A stretch of DNA of 17,113 nt from Candidatus Poseidoniaceae archaeon (lineage in GTDB: Archaea > Thermoplasmatota > Poseidoniia > Poseidoniales > Poseidoniaceae): contig DUKP01000071.1 of NCBI GenBank assembly GCA_013329295.1, forward strand, positions 460-17,572, given 5' to 3'. The notes under the pieces are model-generated. The model was not told the origin of the DNA. It searched no databases and worked only from the letters and a program-made list of their open reading frames with translations. Positions within the stretch are counted from its first letter, which is position 1, and each line of letters starts with the position of its first letter. Of the stretch, positions 1 through 7,037 are shown piece after piece. Both the position numbers and the translations under genes were made by a program.

Positions 1-170
1 GTTCCGACGTCAATTGTGTCGTCGGGTACAGTTTCATTTACAGTAGAATTAGTGCCGTCCCCTGGGGTAGTGACGGTGTCTGTGTTGTCGTCTTTATCAT
101 CGTCATCATTTCCTAGACATCCAGCCATGGCTGAGACCATCATAAGTAAGATCAGTGTTATTGCTTTCAT
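1..170 (-). CDS. Lipoprotein N-terminus, unknown function (partial)
   Basis: Reading the minus strand from an ATG at 170-168 gives an open frame running off the left edge (about 56 codons). It begins MKAITLILLMMVSAMAGCLG, a hydrophobic signal peptide ending in a lipobox (M-A-G-C) with the lipidation Cys at residue 18. An Asp-rich linker follows (GNDDDDKDD), then a Thr/Asp/Asn-rich low-complexity stretch. This is typical of the tether of an archaeal cell-surface lipoprotein, so the functional domain lies outside the window. A second in-frame ATG at 191-189 would add seven residues, but a TATA-like box (192-199) lies about 25 nt upstream of 170, so the downstream ATG with a leaderless transcript is preferred. 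The gene is divergent from the PhoU cluster. A solute-binding role is possible by context only; function is not determinable here. Confidence 0.8.
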   Translation of the reverse strand, partial: MKAITLILLMMVSAMAGCLGNDDDDKDDNTDTVTTPGDGTNSTVNETVPDDTIDVG

Positions 171-191
171 TTTGGTGCTTTGAGTTATCAT

Positions 192-199
192 AGTATACT
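192..199 (-). promoter_or_regulatory. TATA-like box A for the lipoprotein gene
   Basis: On the minus strand this reads AGTATACT. Its centre lies about 25 nt upstream of the ATG at 170, the archaeal TATA-to-start distance, implying a leaderless mRNA. Position and sequence are seen; promoter function is inferred. Confidence 0.5.
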
Positions 200-280
200 C
201 TCTCCAAACCGTGGGAGGTAACCATAGTATTGTGTAATGTGTCCGGAAACTATTTACTTCAATATATTAATATATAGGTC

Positions 281-290
281 TATATATAAT
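281..290 (+). promoter_or_regulatory. TATA box of the PhoU-PhoU-CYTH cluster
   Basis: The sequence tatatataat lies in an A/T-alternating tract (262-290). Transcription would start near 310, giving a leader of about 28 nt before the ATG at 338. That leader carries a Shine-Dalgarno site, unlike most other promoters in this window. Confidence 0.5.
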
Positions 291-323
291 TAGTGTGGCA
301 TGGGTATCTATCCGGAGTTATAC

Positions 324-330
324 GGAGGTG
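324..330 (+). promoter_or_regulatory. Shine-Dalgarno site GGAGGTG deciding the first PhoU start
   Basis: GGAGGTG ends 7 nt before the ATG at 338. This strong site selects 338 over an upstream in-frame ATG at 293, whose 15 extra residues (MWHGYLSGVIRRCVN) do not belong to the AbrB domain and would begin upstream of the inferred transcription start. Confidence 0.7.
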
Positions 331-337
331 CGTTAAC

Positions 338-1375
338 ATGGAGATTTTAGGCAATATCGAATATCGAAAATTACAGGTTACCGGCGGTTCTACCTTCATT
401 GTTAGCCTACCAAAGAAGTGGATAAAAAGTAACAATCTATCGTCTGGAGATGTAGTGGGCGTTGAATGTTTAGCAAGCGGAGAGGTGCAAATAACCCCGC
501 ACGAAGTAAAACAAATCAGACGTAGTGTGTCTATTGACTTAAGCAAGTATCCAAAGAGTGCCCTTTATGATTACCTAATCGGAGCATATGTAAGCGGAGC
601 TGATGTTATTAATGTCTCAATGAAAGAAGGAATCCCTATTCAACAAAAAAGAATCGTTAGGAGATTTTTAAGAGATACTAGGGGAATGGAAATCTCAGAG
701 GATGAAGATAAAAAAATTTCAATCATTTCGTTACTGAATCCGAATGAATTGCCACTACAAACTAGTTTGAATCGGATGTATTTACTTGTAACAAGCCTAG
801 TCGAAGATACACTAGGTGTGCTTTCGGGGGATGATCGAGACACTATTTCTGATTATGAAGATAGGGAGCGACAAATTGATGCTAGACGCTTACTTATCGA
901 CCGGCAAGTTGCTATGGCTTTGCATTCGCCACAAATCGAAAGAGGTTTAGGTATTGATAGATACCAAGCGATGGAGCATGCAGTCATGGCTCATTACTTA
1001 GAAAGGATGGGTGACCACGCTCAAACCTTTGCTAGTTTAGTTGCTGATGAGCAAAACAACATTGAGTTTGAGGAAAATCAAATGCCAATGGCAGCGATAC
1101 CGATATGGTTATCTTCATTAAGAGCAATTATTAGAAACACATACTCAAAAGATATTTCTGTGTTAATCAAAGCAAAACAAGACCTGGCGAAAGCAACTAT
1201 TGATTTAGAACAACATGAGAACGACTTAATGTCCTCGCGAGCACGAGCAACTAGCGTTCTTTCTGAATTCAGGATTTCTGAAATCGTTAGGAGGTTATGT
1301 GGTTATAGTATAGACCTTACAGAGACTCTAATCAATATGCTTATTGCGGGAAAGACTGAGGCCTCTGATAAGTAG
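338..1375 (+). CDS. phoU: AbrB-PhoU phosphate uptake regulator
   Basis: A 345-residue protein. Residues 1 to about 50 form a SpoVT/AbrB swapped-hairpin domain (EYRKLQVTGGSTFIVSLPKK), the N-terminus usual in archaeal PhoU-family proteins and probably DNA-binding. Residues about 120-330 are helical and carry the PhoU metal/helix motif YLERMGDHA (about 220-228). PhoU proteins repress or modulate high-affinity phosphate uptake, in bacteria through PstB and PhoR; in archaea the AbrB part suggests direct transcriptional control. The start at 338 is set by GGAGGTG seven bases upstream. The stop is followed after a few bases by a second PhoU gene, so the two are co-transcribed. No pst transporter gene is visible nearby. 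The fold assignment is confident; target genes are unknown. Confidence 0.9.
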   Translation: MEILGNIEYRKLQVTGGSTFIVSLPKKWIKSNNLSSGDVVGVECLASGEVQITPHEVKQIRRSVSIDLSKYPKSALYDYLIGAYVSGADVINVSMKEGIPIQQKRIVRRFLRDTRGMEISEDEDKKISIISLLNPNELPLQTSLNRMYLLVTSLVEDTLGVLSGDDRDTISDYEDRERQIDARRLLIDRQVAMALHSPQIERGLGIDRYQAMEHAVMAHYLERMGDHAQTFASLVADEQNNIEFEENQMPMAAIPIWLSSLRAIIRNTYSKDISVLIKAKQDLAKATIDLEQHENDLMSSRARATSVLSEFRISEIVRRLCGYSIDLTETLINMLIAGKTEASDK

Positions 1376-1378
1376 GTG
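1374..1378 (+). promoter_or_regulatory. Shine-Dalgarno site AGGTG for the second PhoU
   Basis: AGGTG overlaps the stop codon of the upstream gene and ends 5 nt before ATG 1384. This favours ATG 1384 over the GTG at 1378, which is itself part of the site. Confidence 0.55.
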
Positions 1379-1383
1379 TGAAT

Positions 1384-2061
1384 ATGGTGCCACCGATAAG
1401 AACAAACTTAGATAACCGAATGAATACGTTAAGATCAGCAATTTCTGAATTTTTTGATTCAATAATTTCATCATATAATCTAGCAATCAACGGAATAAAA
1501 ATTTTCAATGAAGGAGACTTAAAAGAAATTTACAAGTTGAGAAAAAATGCGCAAAAACAAGCGGAATATCTCTCTCAAGATTTATTGTTAGTCCTAACCC
1601 TTAACCAGCCCCTGTTGCAAGATTTGAGAATCATTGCTTCATACCTTAGAGGAGTCGACGTAATTGAAAGGCTTGCCCGTCATGCAAGAGATATCGCGGA
1701 TGCTCAGGCTCTATGGCACGATATTGAAGATACTGATACGCCTCTGCTATCCGAATTATCCTCACTTGGGCATGAGACGGTCGCTTTGATTGAAATAATG
1801 CGTGGTTGTTTAGTAGACCAAGAAGGGGTACCTGAAGAATTATTAAAAGAAAAGTGGATAACTATTTCCGAGTTATTTGGTAAAATATCAACTGAAATTC
1901 TTGAGGTTCAAGGTCAATCTATTGGCGGCCGCGAAGGTCGAATTTTGCTAAACACTATGGCGAAAAGATTTGAACGCTCATCATATAACTTGATGAGGCT
2001 TGCAGATTTATGGCATTATGCGCTTGAAAACGAATGGATACATTTAGAATCGGTAGCATAA
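1384..2061 (+). CDS. PhoU-domain protein without DNA-binding domain
   Basis: About 225 residues, almost wholly alpha-helical, with two PhoU-type three-helix bundles. The repeated signature is visible as RGVDVIERLARHARDIA in the first half and KRFERSSYNLMRLADLW in the second. The length matches classical bacterial PhoU (about 220-240 residues), and it lacks the AbrB domain of its neighbour. It starts 8 nt after the upstream stop, so the pair may form a hetero-oligomer in which one partner binds DNA and the other senses or bridges; that partnership is inferred. A GTG at 1378 would add two residues. The CYTH gene overlaps the 3' end, making a three-gene operon. Likely role: cytoplasmic phosphate-signalling regulator. 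Confidence 0.85.
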   Translation: MVPPIRTNLDNRMNTLRSAISEFFDSIISSYNLAINGIKIFNEGDLKEIYKLRKNAQKQAEYLSQDLLLVLTLNQPLLQDLRIIASYLRGVDVIERLARHARDIADAQALWHDIEDTDTPLLSELSSLGHETVALIEIMRGCLVDQEGVPEELLKEKWITISELFGKISTEILEVQGQSIGGREGRILLNTMAKRFERSSYNLMRLADLWHYALENEWIHLESVA

Positions 2062-2651
2062 CACAACTGCGAGGGATTAATCTGGGTTATGGCGTAGAAA
2101 TTGAACGTAGATTTCTTGTCGATGGTAGAGGTTTAAAGCCGTGGCGAAATGTGCCAAATCTGTCTAACATAAAGCAGTTTTATTTGGATCTCGATTTGTT
2201 CGAAATAGGGGAATTCCAACTTTCCTACGATTCAACTCCAATAGTACCAATAAGCGAGGCAGAAGAGAATTTAATCAGTAAGGATAATTTCTCGAGTGGA
2301 AGATTAAGATTTATTGACGACAAGATTATTTTGAGTATCAAAGGAAGAAGAAATTACGACACTGCAATGGAGTTTGAATGGGAATTATCAGAAGTCCCTA
2401 GAGGCATTGATCTAGATAATTACCCCTTCGTCGAGAAAACCCGATACTTTTGGCCCAGCGAAGATGGTTTTACATGGGAGATTGATGAGTTTGAAGGAGA
2501 GTTGGCTGGCTTAATTTTAGCAGAGGTCGAATTAAGTAATTCCACACAGGTTGTTGAAATTCCAGAATGGATTGGTTCTGAGATTACCGGTTTGCCAGGA
2601 TGGTCTAATTCCGCTTTAGCGAAGACTATTAAATCGTTTAAACAGGACTAA
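2034..2651 (+). CDS. CYTH-domain (triphosphate tunnel) phosphohydrolase
   Basis: A 205-residue protein with CYTH/TTM-fold hallmarks: VEIERRFLV at 21-29 (the ExExK motif with Arg in place of Lys), basic tunnel residues R90/R92 and KGRR at 103-106, acidic EFEWEL at 113-118, KTRYFW at 135-140, D151, and AEVEL at 163-167. The C-terminal WSNSALAK matches the end of bacterial CYTH proteins. Family members hydrolyse inorganic tripolyphosphate, thiamine triphosphate or nucleoside triphosphates, or act as class IV adenylate cyclases; the EIER-type N-terminus fits the short bacterial tripolyphosphatase-like group. ATG 2034 overlaps the PhoU gene by 28 nt and has no Shine-Dalgarno site, so translation is probably coupled. 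The first 20 residues precede the family's usual start. The last 14 nt overlap the convergent aminotransferase gene. Pairing with PhoU suggests a role in phosphate or polyphosphate metabolism (inference). Confidence 0.85.
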   Translation: MDTFRIGSITQLRGINLGYGVEIERRFLVDGRGLKPWRNVPNLSNIKQFYLDLDLFEIGEFQLSYDSTPIVPISEAEENLISKDNFSSGRLRFIDDKIILSIKGRRNYDTAMEFEWELSEVPRGIDLDNYPFVEKTRYFWPSEDGFTWEIDEFEGELAGLILAEVELSNSTQVVEIPEWIGSEITGLPGWSNSALAKTIKSFKQD

Positions 2652-3744
2652 ATGAATTAACTGCCGAAATTATTCTTTCAATTTCTAAATCTGTTAATTC
2701 ATGCATCACCGGTATAGCAACTAACGATTTAGCAAGGTGATTTGTGTTGCTTAACTCGTCTCCATGTTGTGGATGTTCAGCAAATAATTGCTGTTTGTGA
2801 CAAGGAATTTGGTAATATCTTCGAGCATCGATTGCATGTTGATCAAGGTGCTCTACTAGTTGATTAGCATATTTCGTCGAAAGGCAATATTGATGCCACG
2901 CATGTCTAGTGTTTGGCCTCACCTTCGGAGTTAGTAAGTGAGGGTGATTGGTAAATTGTTCATTGTACCTCTGAGCGATAGCTCTACGTCGTTCTACCCA
3001 CCTATCGAGGTTCTTTAGTTGCTCAATTCCAATTGCAGCAGATACTTCTGACATTCTCAAGTTACTTCCTAGTTGCATAGATTCTAAACTTGGTGAACGG
3101 CCATGGTTTATCACTCCCTTAACTAATTCAGTCAAATGATCTCGAGTGGTTGTCAACATCCCCCCTTCGCCACCAACGGCCATATTCTTGGAAGGGAAGA
3201 AAGAAAAGCAGCCAATATCACCTAAAGAGCCAGCCATCAATATTTCATTACCAGTTGTCTCTAATGCCGCGCCGTGTGCCTGTGCGGCATCTTCGATAAG
3301 TGCAATTGATTGCTCTTGGCAGAATTTTATAATTTCTGGATTGTAAATTTGCCCGTATATGTGGACTGCGATTACTGCCTTGGTTCTCTCGGTTAATGCC
3401 GCTTTTATTGAGTCTAGATCTACACACCAATAGTCCGGCTCAACGTCGACAAAAATAGGTTTTGCACCGACTAATGATATCGCGGTGACTGTCGAAATGA
3501 AGGTGTAAGATGGAACTATTACCTCATCGCCAGGGCCAATTTCGAGTATTTTTAGTGCCGCCCACAGAGAAGATGAGCCATTTTGACAAGGAACCGCGGT
3601 TAGTGAACCACAATAATCTGCAAACAGTTCACCAAACTGCTTACCCTTTGGCCCTTTGACCCAGTGCTTTGAATCTAAAGTTTCCAACGCCGCCTTACGC
3701 ATCTCATCATTCCAAGATGGTCTGGCAGTGGGTATCCTTTCCAT
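2638..3744 (-). CDS. DegT/DnrJ/EryC1/StrS PLP-dependent aminotransferase
   Basis: 368 residues, the usual family length. Seen in order: GDEVIVPSYTFISTV (72-86), the cofactor-stacking IEDAAQAHGA with D152 and Q155, the Schiff-base lysine K186 in FFPSKNMAVGGEGG, and LRMSEVSAAIG (229-239), a conserved substrate-loop motif. These enzymes transfer an amino group from glutamate or glutamine to a keto-sugar nucleotide, making amino sugars for surface glycans, lipids or glycosylated proteins. No other NDP-sugar gene is present beside it, so the exact sugar cannot be told. It is divergent from the HerA-like gene, and its tail overlaps the CYTH gene by 14 nt. A weak TATA-like box (3768-3775) sits about 27 nt before the ATG at 3744. 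The enzyme family is confident; the substrate is unknown. Confidence 0.93.
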   Translation of the reverse strand: MERIPTARPSWNDEMRKAALETLDSKHWVKGPKGKQFGELFADYCGSLTAVPCQNGSSSLWAALKILEIGPGDEVIVPSYTFISTVTAISLVGAKPIFVDVEPDYWCVDLDSIKAALTERTKAVIAVHIYGQIYNPEIIKFCQEQSIALIEDAAQAHGAALETTGNEILMAGSLGDIGCFSFFPSKNMAVGGEGGMLTTTRDHLTELVKGVINHGRSPSLESMQLGSNLRMSEVSAAIGIEQLKNLDRWVERRRAIAQRYNEQFTNHPHLLTPKVRPNTRHAWHQYCLSTKYANQLVEHLDQHAIDARRYYQIPCHKQQLFAEHPQHGDELSNTNHLAKSLVAIPVMHELTDLEIERIISAVNSFSPV

Positions 3745-3767
3745 GAGCCTCGCTAAAACTTGGACCT

Positions 3768-3817
3768 CTAATACTATGTGTATTTATGTTATAATCTTCC
3801 GCATTCTTCAATACTAT
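3768..3817. promoter_or_regulatory. Divergent promoter region, aminotransferase and HerA-like gene
   Basis: Two similar TATA-like boxes lie here. On the minus strand AGTATTAG (3768-3775) is about 27 nt before ATG 3744. On the plus strand aatactat (3810-3817) is about 25 nt before ATG 3838. A stronger ttataatc at 3789-3796 could instead give the plus-strand gene a short leader. Boxes are seen; use is inferred. Confidence 0.35.
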
Positions 3818-3837
3818 TGACATAATTAGACCCTCTA

Positions 3838-6270
3838 ATGGTGTCCGATGATGGGACATCCAACTCCAAAGATTTAGGGGCGGATGTGGACGAGAAAGTT
3901 GGCGGTCTAGCAAGGATCGTCGGTGACATTTTCTCAACCGATTCTGCGATGGCTGAAAGCAGTAAATCCAATGCTAACTTCAAACCAAAAGGCATGTTTC
4001 TTGGTAGTCGAAGAGATGATGCAAGGCCAATTGATATCCCCCCACAGGTACTTGCCAGACACGCAGCTATGCTTGGTTCAACCGGGTCTGGTAAGACGGT
4101 AATGGCCAAGGCGCTAATCGAAGAAGCAGCAATCGCCAAGATTCCTTCACTAATCATCGACCCTCAAGGGGACTTAGCGAGATTAGCATTGGGCATTGAT
4201 GAAAAGGATTTGACCGCTCAAGGCGGTGATGTTAGCCGGGCTCGCAAGCTACTTGACATGTGCGAGGTAAGAATTTGGACGCCGCTGCGAAGCAAGGGTC
4301 TGCCGCTTTGTATCGACCCATTTAGAGCACCTCCGGCTGATTTAGACCCTGAAGAAGCGATTACTGCTTGGGATATGGTGGCAGCTGGATTTACCAGTTT
4401 GGCTGGCTATGATGTTGAAAAAGCCCAAGGAAAAGTCATCAAACCATTCCTGTATGAAATCTTAGTTGAAGGAACTAAACTTGGTGTTGATGTTGGTGAT
4501 TTTAGATCATTGGCAAAAGTGGTTAGAGAGCCACATCACGAGTTCATTCGTCAATTATACCCTCAGTGCTTCGTCGAAGAAGATGAAGATGGCAAGATGG
4601 ACGTTCCTACATGGGAAGAGGTGATGATCGAATACGGCCTTGCCGACTTTGAGGAAAGGTTGCCGAAATCTACCAGAAATGACCTAGCAAGACGGTTGTC
4701 AGCGTTTTCCTCAGGAGTAAATCAGCTACTATTTTCGAATGGCGTCCCTATCGATATTGACTCATTTGTTGAACCGGCAATACCAGGTAAAATACCATTG
4801 AATATTGTCTACCTAAATACCATCCAAGATGAGGCGCAGAAGCAATATTTCGTTCAGGAGTTATCTCGAGAATTATACGATTGGATGTTGACTCAACAAC
4901 CCGCAGACGGGGAATTAAAACTACTATTCTTCATGGATGAAGTTGCTCCTTATCTGCCCCCACATCCTAGAAATCCTCCAGCAAAAGACCTCATCAAACT
5001 GATTTTCAAACAGGCAAGAAAATATGGTGTAGCCTGCGTTTTAGCAACACAAAACGTCAGCGATGTTGATTACAAAATTCTAGCTCAAGCCAATACCACA
5101 TTCATCGGCCGGTTCACCCAGCCACAAGATGTTGAGAAAGTACGGCATCTACTCAAAGAAAGCGGCGGCGACCAAGATTTAGTTGCTCAATTACCCACCC
5201 TTGGCCCTGGACAATTCCAGATGGTCGCTCCTGACGTAGACCCTGCACCAGTTCCTATTCAGTGTCGTTGGTTGTATACCGACCACGGTGCTCCGCTCAA
5301 TGAAGATCAAGTTGAGGAATTGATTGGTGAAGAGATTCGTGCTTGGGCAAAAACAAGGTCTGCTGGTAAATCGAAAAACCGTGGCGCTGGTGCGGCAAAG
5401 GCTGCCAGCCGTGGCTCTTCATGGAACAAATCTGATGTCAGAGATGAAGTTGGTCTTGTTGAGGCCGCTCGAATAAAATCAATCGGTGGCATGACTGCTG
5501 CTGCACACGGAGTAGTGGATGATTCAGCATTTGAAGTTCGATTAATGGGCGGACTGGCCGTGCTGAAAGATGGCCGTGACCCGCTTTACACAATGCAAGC
5601 AACTGCAAATACTGCCTCAGTAATTGCCCTCGGTTGGACTTTGATTGCTCTAATGTTAGCCTGGCGGGATAGGGATTTAGATTGGTGGTGGATCTTAGCT
5701 GGTGCTGCGATTTCAACAATAACTGGTCTGGTAATTGCGCTTGAAGGATTGTTGTCACACGATACAGAATTATTGAGAAAATTAACTAAATTCGCCAGAA
5801 CATTTCAATTATTCTTAGTCGCTTGGTTATGGATACTCGTTTTGTGGTCTGAATTTGGCGATTTGAATTTGAGAGGGGCGCAGCCGGTCTTGGAAATCGT
5901 CGTAGTATGGGTTTCAGTGTTCGCAATTATTGAATTTGTTAATCGCTTTAGACTAGGCAAGATACGTTGGAATGGCGGAACTGCATTAGACAAAATCGTT
6001 GGGTTTTCAGCTGTATTAACCGGTGCGCAGATTACTGAGATGAAATCTAATTCTTCACAAATTATGTCTGGTCTAAGACTTGGGTTGCATTGCTTTACCT
6101 TTGTTTGGTTATGTTCACTGTTGATGCTAACTGAGGGTGTATTGCCTGATTCAGCGACGATTACATCTAATTGGGGAAGGCCAACACTGTGGTTGGCATC
6201 GTTATACGGTCTAATTGTCGTCTCAGAGTTGTGGCTTAGAATGCGTGGCCGTATGCCTGCTGAATATTGA
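3838..6270 (+). CDS. HerA/FtsK-like ATPase with C-terminal membrane domain
   Basis: 810 residues. The N-terminal half is a RecA-fold translocase ATPase of the HerA/DUF87 kind: a short beta lead-in (FLGSRRDDARPIDIPP, 54-69), Walker A GSTGSGKT (80-87), LIIDPQGDL (105-113), Walker B LLFFMDEVAP with D367/E368, the ATQN sensor (403-406), and IGRF (423-426) as a possible arginine-finger region. A basic Gly/Ala/Ser-rich linker (about 505-530) leads to a C-terminal part with roughly six predicted membrane helices (about 590-608, 614-638, 652-672, 683-703, 747-766, 783-799). Classical archaeal HerA is soluble, about 500 residues, and works with NurA, Mre11 and Rad50; none of those is seen here. The ATPase would thus be membrane-anchored at its C-terminus, the reverse of FtsK, whose helices are N-terminal. 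DNA transport or segregation is possible; the substrate is unknown. Confidence 0.85.
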   Translation: MVSDDGTSNSKDLGADVDEKVGGLARIVGDIFSTDSAMAESSKSNANFKPKGMFLGSRRDDARPIDIPPQVLARHAAMLGSTGSGKTVMAKALIEEAAIAKIPSLIIDPQGDLARLALGIDEKDLTAQGGDVSRARKLLDMCEVRIWTPLRSKGLPLCIDPFRAPPADLDPEEAITAWDMVAAGFTSLAGYDVEKAQGKVIKPFLYEILVEGTKLGVDVGDFRSLAKVVREPHHEFIRQLYPQCFVEEDEDGKMDVPTWEEVMIEYGLADFEERLPKSTRNDLARRLSAFSSGVNQLLFSNGVPIDIDSFVEPAIPGKIPLNIVYLNTIQDEAQKQYFVQELSRELYDWMLTQQPADGELKLLFFMDEVAPYLPPHPRNPPAKDLIKLIFKQARKYGVACVLATQNVSDVDYKILAQANTTFIGRFTQPQDVEKVRHLLKESGGDQDLVAQLPTLGPGQFQMVAPDVDPAPVPIQCRWLYTDHGAPLNEDQVEELIGEEIRAWAKTRSAGKSKNRGAGAAKAASRGSSWNKSDVRDEVGLVEAARIKSIGGMTAAAHGVVDDSAFEVRLMGGLAVLKDGRDPLYTMQATANTASVIALGWTLIALMLAWRDRDLDWWWILAGAAISTITGLVIALEGLLSHDTELLRKLTKFARTFQLFLVAWLWILVLWSEFGDLNLRGAQPVLEIVVVWVSVFAIIEFVNRFRLGKIRWNGGTALDKIVGFSAVLTGAQITEMKSNSSQIMSGLRLGLHCFTFVWLCSLLMLTEGVLPDSATITSNWGRPTLWLASLYGLIVVSELWLRMRGRMPAEY

Positions 6271-6302
6271 TTGGTAAAAATTAACTGATTGTTGGCTATT
6301 TG

Positions 6303-6310
6303 CTTATAAA
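6303..6310 (+). promoter_or_regulatory. TATA box of the small membrane-protein gene
   Basis: cttataaa is centred about 26 nt before ATG 6333. It argues for a leaderless start there and against an in-frame TTG at 6300 upstream of the box. Confidence 0.55.
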
Positions 6311-6332
6311 CTGTATAACTATAGTTGGCTTC

Positions 6333-6833
6333 ATGCAACCACAAGATGCACAAATGATGGGGCAAGTAGCCCCTGCAGGAGCCATGGGCCAACAAGTGAT
6401 TATAGTACAGAATAAAAGCGGTGGACCGAAAGTCTTCGGTATCGTCGCAATTATTCTTGGTGGATTAGGTGTTTTAGGCAGTATGCTGAACCTAACTACT
6501 GATCTAGAAGGTTTGGATGGTGGCGTCAAAGCAATGTACTATGTTACAACTCTAATGGGATTGGCTTCAGCCGGTCTGTTTGCCTACGCTGGTGTCTTGC
6601 TGATGCAATACAAGAAAGCCGGTGTCTGGTGGGGATTCGGTGCAGTCGGAATTACTGTTCTTAGCGGCCTGATTCAAACCTTTTTCGTCGCATCAGCATT
6701 TGAAGATGCATTAGGAGAAGATGCTGGTGGATTTATGGCAACTCTAGGACTAGTTATGGTCGGTATTCAAGCGGTATGTTGCAGCATGATTGTTGCTCTA
6801 CCTCTGCTAATGAATGGCGCAGACCTTGAGTGA
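6333..6833 (+). CDS. Small four-helix membrane protein, unknown function
   Basis: 166 residues from ATG 6333, which begins MQPQDAQMMGQVAPAGAMGQ, a cytosolic-looking Gln/Met/Gly/Ala-rich tail. Four hydrophobic segments follow: VFGIVAIILGGLGVLGSML, YYVTTLMGLASAGLFAYAGVLL, WWGFGAVGITVLSGLIQTFFVA, and LGLVMVGIQAVCCSMIVALPLL. An acidic loop (FEDALGEDAGG) lies between helices three and four. No catalytic motif is visible and I do not recognise a named family. The gene follows the HerA-like ATPase by 62 nt but has its own TATA box, so linkage in function is uncertain. An in-frame TTG at 6300 would add 11 residues but lies upstream of the promoter element. Confidence 0.8.
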   Translation: MQPQDAQMMGQVAPAGAMGQQVIIVQNKSGGPKVFGIVAIILGGLGVLGSMLNLTTDLEGLDGGVKAMYYVTTLMGLASAGLFAYAGVLLMQYKKAGVWWGFGAVGITVLSGLIQTFFVASAFEDALGEDAGGFMATLGLVMVGIQAVCCSMIVALPLLMNGADLE

Positions 6834-6859
6834 AACTCAGTCTGGAAATAGTCTAAATC

Positions 6860-6875
6860 CACATCCTCGGATGTG
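6860..6875. repeat. Short inverted repeat between membrane-protein gene and tRNA
   Basis: CACATC (6860-6865) and GATGTG (6870-6875) pair around a CTCG loop. It lies 27 nt after the upstream stop codon and directly before the tRNA promoter. It could end upstream transcripts or be chance; there is no T-run after it. Confidence 0.3.
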
Positions 6876-6877
6876 TT

Positions 6878-6884
6878 GATATAC
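6878..6884 (+). promoter_or_regulatory. TATA-like box for tRNA-Leu
   Basis: gatatac is centred about 28 nt before the first base of the tRNA, the expected archaeal spacing. Confidence 0.45.
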
Positions 6885-6908
6885 ACGAGTGATTCCGTTT
6901 AGATTACT

Positions 6909-6995
6909 GCAGAAGTCGCCCAGCTTGGTCAAAGGCGCTGGGATGAGGTCCCAGTCCGTAACGGTTCGCAGGTTCGAATCCTGCCTTCTGCACCA
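6909..6995 (+). tRNA. tRNA-Leu (anticodon GAG)
   Basis: A complete class II tRNA is readable. The acceptor stem is GCAGAAG paired with CTTCTGC. The D-arm contains AGCTTGGTCAAA. The anticodon stem CTGGG/CCCAG (6938-6942, 6950-6954) encloses loop ATGAGGT with anticodon GAG at 6945-6947. A long variable arm (CCGTAACGG) and T-arm GCAGG TTCGAAT CCTGC follow, then discriminator A at 6992 and an encoded CCA at 6993-6995. The long variable arm, discriminator A and GAG anticodon identify leucine (codons CUC/CUU). No intron is present. Confidence 0.97.
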
Positions 6996-7007
6996 ACATG
7001 ATAGTGA

Positions 7008-7015
7008 TTTATTTA
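7008..7015 (+). promoter_or_regulatory. TATA-like box of the pentapeptide protein gene
   Basis: tttattta is centred about 26 nt before ATG 7038, implying a leaderless mRNA that begins shortly after the tRNA. Confidence 0.45.
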
Positions 7016-7037
7016 CCCTCAAGTCTCTAATACACAC

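Noticed and set aside
293..337. Upstream start of the first PhoU gene at ATG 293
   Set aside because: It lies before the inferred transcription start, and GGAGGTG at 324-330 points to ATG 338, where the AbrB domain begins.
5805..6395. Minus-strand frame of 196 residues under the HerA-like membrane domain
   Set aside because: It crosses the end of one good plus-strand gene and the promoter and start of another, and has no domain of its own.
3838..6833. HerA-like ATPase plus small membrane protein as a defence system
   Set aside because: No nuclease, NurA, SIR2 or other defence partner is present, and the small membrane protein has its own promoter. The pairing is too weak to claim.
6837..7037. 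Minus-strand frame of 66 residues across the tRNA
   Set aside because: It contains the RRQDSNLRTVTDWDLIP-type string that arises from translating the antisense of tRNA-Leu; it is a well-known false gene call.
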